From positions 1 through 13,101 of the forward strand of contig DAOTJS010000034.1 in assembly GCA_035448825.1 (NCBI GenBank): 13,101 nt of DNA, written 5' to 3'. This document shows positions 7,137 to 13,101 of the stretch, piece by piece. The notes beneath the pieces are model-generated. The model did not search any database. It was not told where the DNA came from and saw only the letters and a program-made list of their open reading frames with translations. This stretch comes from JAGNGI01 sp035448825. Its GTDB lineage: Bacteria > Fidelibacterota > UBA2242. Positions within the stretch are counted from its first letter, which is position 1. Every line of letters starts with the position of its first letter. A program made the translations under genes and the position numbers.

Positions 7137-7171
7137 AAAAAAAAGCGCAGAAAATTTGGGTTTCTGCGCTT
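7137..7171 (-). terminator. Intrinsic terminator of the small membrane protein gene
   Basis: AAGCGCAGAAA (7143-7153) and TTTCTGCGCTT (7161-7171) form a perfect 11-bp stem with a 7-base loop. Read on the minus strand the stem ends in a run of eight T (7144-7137), and it lies 22 bases after the stop of the 7194-7511 gene. On the plus strand it is followed by GTTTTA, so it may also stop thioredoxin transcripts, less strongly. Confidence 0.9.
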
Positions 7172-7193
7172 GTTTTATGCCGGTGAGGAAATT

Positions 7194-7511
7194 TTAGGAA
7201 AACTTCAAATAGGTGCGGATAAATTGGTCAAATGGAATTTCGGTACGAGTCAGTTTGCGCAAATCTTTCATTTTAACCGTTACGATAATAGCGGTATCGT
7301 CCACATTTAGGATGATCTTACCGAACTCAGCCTCATTAGCGGTTTTTTCTAATTGTTCCAAGCTATTAGCTAAAACTGAGTTGAAGTTCTGAACCGTAGT
7401 TGAGACTGAGAGAATCGTAGTGTTGCCTTTTTTGCTTCCCAGCCGATAAGCAGAAAACAATAAACCGACAATTGAAAGGAGAAGGAGACTAATTTTGATC
7501 GTTTTGTTCAT
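7194..7511 (-). CDS. Small membrane-anchored protein of unknown function
   Basis: I do not recognise this 105-residue protein. It begins with a short basic stretch (MNKTIK) and one hydrophobic segment at about 5-23, followed by RLGSKKG; this looks like an uncleaved signal anchor that would place the remaining 80 residues outside the membrane, in the periplasm of a diderm. The soluble part has a helical, Asn/Gln/Glu-rich stretch (about 41-62) and then a likely beta hairpin (KIILNV and IIVTVKMKD). There are no cysteines and no catalytic motif. The start at 7511 is chosen over the in-frame ATG at 7532 because GAGGA stands five bases before it. A strong terminator follows. The gene seems monocistronic and is divergent from the glycosyltransferase operon. 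Confidence 0.65.
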   Translation of the reverse strand: MNKTIKISLLLLSIVGLLFSAYRLGSKKGNTTILSVSTTVQNFNSVLANSLEQLEKTANEAEFGKIILNVDDTAIIVTVKMKDLRKLTRTEIPFDQFIRTYLKFS

Positions 7512-7516
7512 TTGAG

Positions 7517-7521
7517 TCCTC
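7517..7521 (-). promoter_or_regulatory. Ribosome binding site that fixes the start of the small membrane protein
   Basis: On the minus strand GAGGA is followed by five bases and the ATG at 7509-7511. This excludes the longer form starting at 7532, whose extra seven residues would overlap the site. Confidence 0.75.
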
Positions 7522-7532
7522 ATTATTTTCAA

Positions 7533-7842
7533 AATTTTAAATGTTTGTGGTTTTCATGATCCGAATAGTTGCCGTCTATTTTGTTCATCTTCAAATTTTT
7601 AAATAATACCAAGCGATTAGACCGATATTGAAATAATTGGTTGTCCGATTCTATCGGGAAAAGTCAAGTAACCTCTGATAATTGGGCGTTTTTAATTGTG
7701 GAAATTGCCAGCCGTCACTAAAATGTTTAGTTATTTGAAAGGGAATTTATTAGTTTTATGTTCGTGAAAATTAGTTCATCAGTAGTTTTACCGGACAGAT
7801 GGCTATACTTTTTAAAATTCCCAAACGTTTCAATTATGGCTT
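7533..7842. other. Divergent spacer, no gene seen
   Basis: About 310 AT-rich bases between two divergent genes, which should hold the promoters of both. I found no box pair good enough to report. A small perfect inverted repeat, CCGAT/ATCGG with a 3-base loop (7645-7657), is the only structure noticed; it could be an operator half-site pair or chance. No RNA gene is recognisable. Confidence 0.6.
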
Positions 7843-9426
7843 ATGAAATCAACTAATACCTTCGGCGCAGTTAGTGTCATTTTACATTACATTCCCGAGA
7901 TGGCCGACCAGTTTGCTCGAACTTTGACTTCGGTTTTTAATCAGTCCTGTTTGCCGCTTGAAATTCTGGTTTTATGTCAGGCGGGTCAGCCAGTTCCTGA
8001 ATTTGAATGTTGCTCACTTCCCCTGGAGATAATTCCGGAGGCAGGTAATCTCAGCCGAAGGTTGAATAGAGCGGTAGGATCAGCAAAGGGCAAATATATT
8101 TTATCCATTGATAATTCGGTTGCCGAAGTCATACTGAAACATTCGTTCCTTGATGTTGCCTCCCTAATAGCTGAAAAATATCCTGATTTGGGGATGTTAT
8201 ATAGTGACTACGATTTAGTTAATAATGAGGTAATTCAGGAAATCCGACTTCTGAAACATCATTCCGGTCGTTTACGTGATAATCAGGATTATGGCAAGGT
8301 GTTTCTGCTCAGTAAAGCGGCTTTGGAAGCAGTTGGCGGTTTTGATCAGTCATTGAAATACAACGCCTTATATGACATTCGTCTAAAGTTATCGGAAAAA
8401 TATAAATTGGTTCACATTGCCAATAAAATAGACGGCTCGCTTTATCGAGTGGTGTCCGGTGGAGTTAAACACAATGTTTTTGATTATTTGTTGGTGAGCA
8501 AAGAAGCCCAGCTGGAAGCCGAGGTAGTTTTAACTAATCATCTGAAGAGAATCGGAGCTTATCTCGCACCCGACCAGGGTTACCACCGCCGGCCGGATCT
8601 AAACGAAAAATACGATTGCCTGGCTTCGGTAATAATTCCGGTTTATCATCGGCCTGAATTTATCGGTACTGCGCTGAATTCGGTCTTCAGGCAAACGCTG
8701 AAAAATATCGAAGTAATCGTCGTAGTCAACGGCGGACCGCTCGATCCAACAATTAATGAAGTTCGCAGGTACATGCCGGGTGGTGATAGATTTGAGGCGA
8801 GTCTGCCGTCGGTTAGATTGGTAGTGGCAGATATTAACAATATTGGACTATCGTTGAATCTTGGTTTAAAAATTGTCCGCGGTCGCTACTACGTCCAGCT
8901 TGATTCTGATGATCGTTTAAAATCAGATGCGATTGAGAAAATTGTAGCTGTCTTCAATTCTGATGAAAGAATCGGAATGGTTATCGGTTCGTACGAAGTC
9001 TGGGAAAAGAAACCAAGTGGTGAATTTGTCCGAATGGAAGAAATTCCGATTGTCAAACACGAAGAGTGGACGGATGCCAACGGACGTAATAATCTCTTGC
9101 GTATCAATGGTGCCGGAGCTCCACGGGCGATTCCGATAAAAATTATCCGGGAAATGGGTTATTTCGGAATGAACGACGAACCGTTTGCTTGCAATTATGG
9201 CGAAGATTACGATCTGGTGCTGAAGATCAGCGAAAAATATCGCATCGGTCGGGTCTGGCAACCGATTTACGAAGTCGTGCGGCACGCCGGCGGCACCGAT
9301 CATAGTATTGACCAAAATACTATTGATCGCAACGACGAAGCCAAAGACTATATGCGTTTGAAAGCCGTTCGCAGACGAAAAATAATAAATGAAATCACTA
9401 ATCGTAATTTGAGAAAGTCACTTTAA
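7843..9426 (+). CDS. Tandem GT2-type glycosyltransferase
   Basis: A 527-residue cytosolic protein made of two GT-A (family 2) modules and no membrane segment. The second module (about 258-480) is intact in sequence: ASVIIPVYHRPEFI (261-274), ALNSVFRQT (277-285), the metal/nucleotide-sugar DxD as LDSDD (353-357) and a catalytic-base-like ED pair in GEDYDLVL (453-460). The first module (about 8-205) keeps the fold pattern (SVILHY, SVFNQSCLPLEILVL, GSAKGKYILSID, GGFDQSL) but has DNS where the DxD should be, and LYD in place of ED, so it is probably inactive and may bind the acceptor or stabilise the protein. The kinase gene begins two bases after the stop. The ATG at 7843 has no Shine-Dalgarno site; an ATG at 7836 is out of frame. 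Donor and acceptor cannot be read from the sequence. Confidence 0.88.
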   Translation: MKSTNTFGAVSVILHYIPEMADQFARTLTSVFNQSCLPLEILVLCQAGQPVPEFECCSLPLEIIPEAGNLSRRLNRAVGSAKGKYILSIDNSVAEVILKHSFLDVASLIAEKYPDLGMLYSDYDLVNNEVIQEIRLLKHHSGRLRDNQDYGKVFLLSKAALEAVGGFDQSLKYNALYDIRLKLSEKYKLVHIANKIDGSLYRVVSGGVKHNVFDYLLVSKEAQLEAEVVLTNHLKRIGAYLAPDQGYHRRPDLNEKYDCLASVIIPVYHRPEFIGTALNSVFRQTLKNIEVIVVVNGGPLDPTINEVRRYMPGGDRFEASLPSVRLVVADINNIGLSLNLGLKIVRGRYYVQLDSDDRLKSDAIEKIVAVFNSDERIGMVIGSYEVWEKKPSGEFVRMEEIPIVKHEEWTDANGRNNLLRINGAGAPRAIPIKIIREMGYFGMNDEPFACNYGEDYDLVLKISEKYRIGRVWQPIYEVVRHAGGTDHSIDQNTIDRNDEAKDYMRLKAVRRRKIINEITNRNLRKSL

Positions 9427-9428
9427 AA

Positions 9429-10676
9429 TTGGCTAATTGTAAGAAAGACATAGCAGATGATGAATTTTTGTTAATTGGAATTGACGGCGGTGCAACTAAA
9501 GTCAGTAGTTGGACAGTGAAAGCCGAAAATCACGGAACCGCTTTTGCACTTGGCAATTTCCACGCGACAAAATCCTATAATGAAATCCCCGGCTATATCC
9601 ATAATTTTCAGCCGGTTGACTTAAATCGGCAAATTGCCGAATGGGAAGCAGGAAAAGTCGTGCCGACGACCGAAGAACTCGTTCAGTCGAATTGTTATAT
9701 CAAAGCCGCTTCCTGGTGTATTGAACAAGTTACCAAACGGAGCGGCACCAATCGGGTGCTAATTGGAATTGGTATGCCAGGTATTAAAACCGAAGACGGC
9801 CGCGGCATCGCTGTCCTGAAAAATGGCCCACGCATTACCAATTATGCGGTTCGACTCGAAAATGAAATAACCTTAGCTGGAATAGAGTTAGTTCAACCGA
9901 TCAATCAGATCGGCAGTGACGCTTATTATTGTGGAATCGGCGAAGAATATGCCGGTGAAGGTTCGTTTCGGAATGTTCGCAATTCTTATTACCTTGGTGG
10001 GGGAACCGGTGCGGCGGATGCTCTGAAACTCGACGGGAAAGTCATTCCGCTTGACGAAACCAAGGGTTGGTTTGTTAAAACCTGGGAAATAAAGTGTCCG
10101 GATGGCTATTCCGTGGAAAAATACGTTTCTTCGAGCGGAATACAATCGATTTATGGCGAGCTAATCGGAAAGTCGCCAGAGGAACTAACCCGGAACGGTA
10201 TCTTTCCGCCCCAAATCCGTCGTCGGGCTTTGGATGGTGAAAAAGCGGCGGTTATTACGATGCAAAAAGTTGCTCATTTTCTGGCACTTCTTTTCTACGA
10301 ACGAATTACCTCGATATATGCCGGCTGGCAGGGAATATTTGACTTTGTCAATCCCGATCGTCCGCTACCCCAAATTGAAAATAATTATAAAAAGGCGTTA
10401 TTTGACAGTCTGGTCATCGGACAGCGGTTGGGTGAATTATTGCGCGAAGCCCAGGGTGATGAAGTGCTCTGGTTGCCGTTCGTCAAGGAATTGACTAATT
10501 TGATTATCAATTCATCCGCTCTCGATGAGGTAGCCAAAGAACATTATTGTCCGCAAAAGCATTTAGACCTAGCGCGAATTCAAATTTCGCTTCTGCGAGA
10601 AGCGCCGGCGCTGGGTGCGGCTATTGACGCTTATTTAACCTGGAAGGAGAGAAAGTTATGCTTGAACCAAATGTGA
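9429..10676 (+). CDS. ROK-like/ASKHA sugar kinase
   Basis: A 415-residue protein of the sugar-kinase/actin fold, longer than common ROK kinases (about 300). It has the phosphate-1 motif LIGIDGGATK (15-24), the linker strand LIGIGMPGI (111-119), the glycine-rich YLGGGTGAAD (188-197) and a C-terminal ALGAA (394-398) as in ROK proteins. The ROK zinc motif CxCGxxGCxE is only echoed: at 223-230 it reads CPDGYSVE, followed by KYVSSSGI, so the Glu is kept but most cysteines are lost. It probably phosphorylates an amino sugar or other hexose in the cytosol; the substrate is not identified. The start is TTG at 9429, two bases after the glycosyltransferase stop, because no ATG lies before the first motif in this frame. 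The end overlaps the next gene by 19 bases. Confidence 0.8.
   Translation: MANCKKDIADDEFLLIGIDGGATKVSSWTVKAENHGTAFALGNFHATKSYNEIPGYIHNFQPVDLNRQIAEWEAGKVVPTTEELVQSNCYIKAASWCIEQVTKRSGTNRVLIGIGMPGIKTEDGRGIAVLKNGPRITNYAVRLENEITLAGIELVQPINQIGSDAYYCGIGEEYAGEGSFRNVRNSYYLGGGTGAADALKLDGKVIPLDETKGWFVKTWEIKCPDGYSVEKYVSSSGIQSIYGELIGKSPEELTRNGIFPPQIRRRALDGEKAAVITMQKVAHFLALLFYERITSIYAGWQGIFDFVNPDRPLPQIENNYKKALFDSLVIGQRLGELLREAQGDEVLWLPFVKELTNLIINSSALDEVAKEHYCPQKHLDLARIQISLLREAPALGAAIDAYLTWKERKLCLNQM
10644..10649 (+). promoter_or_regulatory. Ribosome binding site of the SpoIID-domain gene
   Basis: AAGGAG lies eight bases before the ATG at 10658, inside the 3' end of the kinase gene. It makes this start, and with it the lack of a signal peptide, well supported. 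Confidence 0.8.
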
Positions 10677-12007
10677 TTCCGACCGAAGAACCAATCCTGC
10701 GGGTAGGAATTTTCCTGCCAATTGATAAATGTCAAAGGATTGCGCTCGTGATTCCACAATCTCCAGTTTATGAATTAATTCCGGAGAGCGGCCCGCGGCA
10801 GATTTTGAAAGGCGGCGAACAGATTGAATTTATTTTATTTGAAAACCAAATCGGGATTCAAATTAATGGGTCAATACCCAACGCCCGACTAAGTTGGAAA
10901 ATCATTCCGAGAGGCGGTGAAATTCAGATAGCGAACAAAGCCGGGATTAAAGTCAAGAATGTGGTTGCCGGACGTGGTTTTCATTGGGAAAAATATATTG
11001 ATGTTTATCTGCCCGGCTCAATCGAAATAAGTCGGATGAATGACAATCTAATTATGATAAATGTATTGCCGCTTGAGCAATATTTAATGTGCGTGGCAAC
11101 TTCCGAGATGGGAGCGGCTTGTCCATTATCCGTTATCAAATCGCAGACGATCATCGCCCGTAGTTGGTTGCTGGCGAACGTGGAAATGAAACATCGCAAT
11201 CTTGGAATGGACGTTTGCAATGACGACTGCTGTCAGCGTTATCAGGGGACGACGTTTCTTTCGGAACATTCGATCAAAGGTGCGCTTGAAACCACCGGTC
11301 AGGTCTTAATATACGGTGAAAAAATCTGTGATACGCGCTATCACAAGAACTGCGGCGGAGTTACTGAATCTTTTGAAAATGTGTGGAATGGGTCAGCTGT
11401 GCCGTATTTGGATTCAGTGCTTGATATTCCGCCTGATTGCCAACATTCGGCTTTGCCACTCGATACAGAGGCGAAAGTCCGCAATTGGATCGAAAACCCG
11501 CCGTCGGCTTTCTGTAGCCCATCTATCGTACCGGAAAAAGAATTGAAAAAGTATCTTGGCAATGTTGACGAGAGAGGTCATTATTTTCGCTGGCATTTTC
11601 GGATGACACAGAAAGAAATCACGGCGTTATTCAATCTGAAATTGAATCTGGACGCGGCCGCCATCAAGAGCATCGAACCATTAAAACGGGGCAAGTCCGG
11701 ACGACTGACCAGTCTGGCGATTAACTATCGGGATAAAGCCAATGTTGACAAGCAAATCGTGATTAATGATCAATATGCCATTCGCGAAGCATTTCATGAA
11801 CTTTTCCTTTATAGTTCGGCTTTTGTAGTTGATGTGGAGGAAGGATCTGAAAATGTCCCGGCGGCTTTCGTTCTGAAAGGAGCCGGCTGGGGACATGGAG
11901 TTGGCTACTGCCAGATTGGGGCTCTCGGAATGGCTCTACAAGGTTATTCGACAGCGGAAATCATAGAACATTATTACCCGGGTGTTAAACTCCACCAAGC
12001 ATATTGA
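10658..12007 (+). CDS. SpoIID/LytB-domain protein without a signal peptide
   Basis: A 449-residue member of the SpoIID/LytB (amidase enhancer) family. Known SpoIID proteins are lytic transglycosylases that cut glycan strands lacking stem peptides. The domain starts near PLEQYLMCVATSEMG (138-152), where E150 matches the catalytic Glu. It continues with SQTIIARSWLLA (162-173), a Cys-rich VCNDDCCQRYQG (186-197) in the place of the zinc-binding segment, TRYHKNCGG (226-234), and the typical end GAGWGHGVGYCQIGALGMA (408-426) with EHYYPG (437-442). The first 110 residues are beta-rich and probably form a separate domain. The N-terminus MLEPNVIPTEEPILRVGI is not a signal peptide, and a strong ribosome site fixes this start, so the protein is predicted to stay in the cytosol, unlike classical SpoIID. 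It overlaps the kinase gene by 19 bases and the permease gene follows after 19 bases. Confidence 0.88.
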   Translation: MLEPNVIPTEEPILRVGIFLPIDKCQRIALVIPQSPVYELIPESGPRQILKGGEQIEFILFENQIGIQINGSIPNARLSWKIIPRGGEIQIANKAGIKVKNVVAGRGFHWEKYIDVYLPGSIEISRMNDNLIMINVLPLEQYLMCVATSEMGAACPLSVIKSQTIIARSWLLANVEMKHRNLGMDVCNDDCCQRYQGTTFLSEHSIKGALETTGQVLIYGEKICDTRYHKNCGGVTESFENVWNGSAVPYLDSVLDIPPDCQHSALPLDTEAKVRNWIENPPSAFCSPSIVPEKELKKYLGNVDERGHYFRWHFRMTQKEITALFNLKLNLDAAAIKSIEPLKRGKSGRLTSLAINYRDKANVDKQIVINDQYAIREAFHELFLYSSAFVVDVEEGSENVPAAFVLKGAGWGHGVGYCQIGALGMALQGYSTAEIIEHYYPGVKLHQAY

Positions 12008-12014
12008 ATTACTC

Positions 12015-12020
12015 AGGAGA
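12015..12020 (+). promoter_or_regulatory. Ribosome binding site of the AmpG-like permease gene
   Basis: AGGAGA stands six bases before the ATG at 12027, in the short gap after the SpoIID-domain gene. It decides the start of the permease. Confidence 0.85.
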
Positions 12021-12026
12021 AAAGTA

Positions 12027-13101
12027 ATGGCAAGTGAACCGGCGACTGTGAAAAATCGTTCACCCTGGCTTTGGGTACCAAGCCTTTATTTTGCCGAAGG
12101 CATTCCCTACGTCATAGCGATGACGGTTTCGGTAATTATGTACAAAACGATGGGAGTTTCTAATGCGGCTTTGGCGTTTTGGACCAGTGTTTTGTATTTG
12201 CCCTGGGTAATCAAACCAATCTGGAGTCCATTTGTAGATGTAATTTCCACCAAACGCAATTGGGTATTAATAACGCAATTTATACTCGGATGTTGTTTTA
12301 TCGGGGTAGCGCTAGTCGTCCGATTACCGCTCTGGTTCGCTTTGACGATAATCGTTTTATGGATAATTGCTTTAGCCTCGGCGACTCACGATATCGCCGC
12401 TGATGGATTTTATATGATCGGCTTGGATGCGCACCAGCAGACCTGGTTCGTCGGGATTCGCAGTACATTTTACCGGATGGCAATGATCGTCGGGCAAGGC
12501 TTAATCGTGATGCTAACTGGTTATATTATGAGTAAAACCGGGCTAAAGCCTGTTAGTATTACGGCTATGGCTGTTCCGCCGAATGAAATTATGCAAGTGC
12601 TGGATGAAAATAATTTGCCAGCGATCAAGGCATCTGAACAACCTAATATAGTCATTATTCCAGAGGAAGTAAAAGTGCCGATCTATAATCCAGCCGAGCC
12701 GAGTGGCGATTCCGCTAATGTTTTTATTTGCCTGTCAGCCCCCCCAAAAAAAGAGGAAACTGTGGTAGTAAATTTCGGCCGCAAGAAAGGCAGTAAGGAC
12801 ATCTGGTTGACGTCGGCCGGTCGCCTGGAATTTACGATTGAGAACTGGAATAAGCCGGTCAAGGTGACTTTGAAAGTTGATCACCGGCTAAAAGAGCCGG
12901 CAATTTCGCAATTTGAAGCTACCGCCGGCGATATTCCTTTCAGTTGGGCAGTATCATTCGGAATCTTAGGTGTATTTTTTCTACTAATTTGTTTGTATCA
13001 CAAACTAATGTTACCGACCGGATTGGAAATGGTTAGGGTAAAAAGGCAGGAGCTTAAAGCTAGCTGGCTTAAGGTTTTTTCCAGTTTTTTCCAGAAAAAA
13101 G
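12027..13101 (+). CDS. AmpG-like MFS permease with a large extracytoplasmic insert (3' end missing)
   Basis: The frame stays open from ATG 12027 to the window edge: 358 residues, about the N-terminal half plus an insert. The opening WVPSLYFAEGIPYVI (16-30), the TM2 region SVLYLPWVIKPIWSPFVD (54-71), ASATHDIAADG (117-127) and the segment RSTFYRMAMIVGQG (145-158) resemble AmpG-type muropeptide permeases. Likely membrane segments are at about 14-38, 48-70, 78-98, 104-122, 147-168 and 302-324. Between the fifth and sixth lies an insert of roughly 130 residues (169-301). By the usual MFS topology it faces the periplasm, and the Lys/Arg-rich stretch after the sixth segment fits the cytosolic side. 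Residues 231-284 of the insert look like a Calx-beta repeat: LSAPP, then LTSAGRLEFTIENWNKPVKV. Standard AmpG has no such domain there. Substrate is inferred, not shown; other sugar or solute transport is possible. Confidence 0.85.
   Translation, partial: MASEPATVKNRSPWLWVPSLYFAEGIPYVIAMTVSVIMYKTMGVSNAALAFWTSVLYLPWVIKPIWSPFVDVISTKRNWVLITQFILGCCFIGVALVVRLPLWFALTIIVLWIIALASATHDIAADGFYMIGLDAHQQTWFVGIRSTFYRMAMIVGQGLIVMLTGYIMSKTGLKPVSITAMAVPPNEIMQVLDENNLPAIKASEQPNIVIIPEEVKVPIYNPAEPSGDSANVFICLSAPPKKEETVVVNFGRKKGSKDIWLTSAGRLEFTIENWNKPVKVTLKVDHRLKEPAISQFEATAGDIPFSWAVSFGILGVFFLLICLYHKLMLPTGLEMVRVKRQELKASWLKVFSSFFQKK

Noticed and set aside
7645..7657. Small inverted repeat CCGAT-TCT-ATCGG as an operator or terminator
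   Set aside because: A 5-bp stem is too short to separate from chance and no T-run follows; noted only as a possible site in the divergent spacer.
8646..9315. Minus-strand open frames opposite the glycosyltransferase gene
   Set aside because: The plus strand carries clear GT2 motifs throughout; the opposite frames lack starts with ribosome sites and recognisable motifs.
12027..13101. Frameshift or pseudogene as the reason for the long hydrophilic part in the permease
   Set aside because: The frame stays open from start to window edge, with membrane segments on both sides of the insert in the same frame, so the insert is a real part of the protein.

Overview
The window comes from a moderately AT-rich bacterium with short, loosely packed operons and repeat-laden intergenic spaces. 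No gene fixes the phylum. The seven-PAS soluble hybrid kinase, the WCYPC thioredoxin and the signal-less SpoIID gene next to an AmpG-like permease resemble what is seen in the Bacteroidetes and neighbouring candidate phyla (FCB group), probably an uncultured lineage. This placement is an inference of low confidence.

Left part (1-2011): a gene-free stretch carries a 40-bp tandem array of the TTCGACGAGCTCAGGATGACA type. It is followed by a plus-strand pair, a deoxycytidylate/cytidine deaminase-family enzyme (407-922) and a YqiA-like alpha/beta hydrolase (930-1517). A second gene-free stretch (1518-2011) is a mosaic of short tandem repeats, a pair of 15-bp direct repeats and two perfect 11-bp-stem inverted repeats.

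Middle part (2012-7511): a minus-strand two-gene operon encodes a small protein with a V4R-like C-terminus (5830-6435), then, 14 bases further on, a 1267-residue cytosolic kinase with seven PAS domains, HisKA, HATPase and a C-terminal receiver (2012-5815). Divergent from it, behind a plausible sigma70-type promoter, is a thioredoxin (6621-6974). A small membrane-anchored protein of unknown function (7194-7511, minus) ends at a strong intrinsic terminator.

Right part (7843-13101): four tightly spaced plus-strand genes form one apparent operon. They encode a tandem GT2-fold glycosyltransferase, a ROK-like sugar kinase, a SpoIID/LytB-domain protein without a signal peptide, and an AmpG-like MFS permease that runs off the window. 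The permease has a roughly 130-residue insert between TM5 and TM6, predicted periplasmic, with a Calx-beta-like signature. The set suggests import and processing of peptidoglycan fragments or a related amino-sugar glycan. That reading rests on gene families and arrangement, not on any direct evidence of substrate. This operon is the most interesting part of the window.
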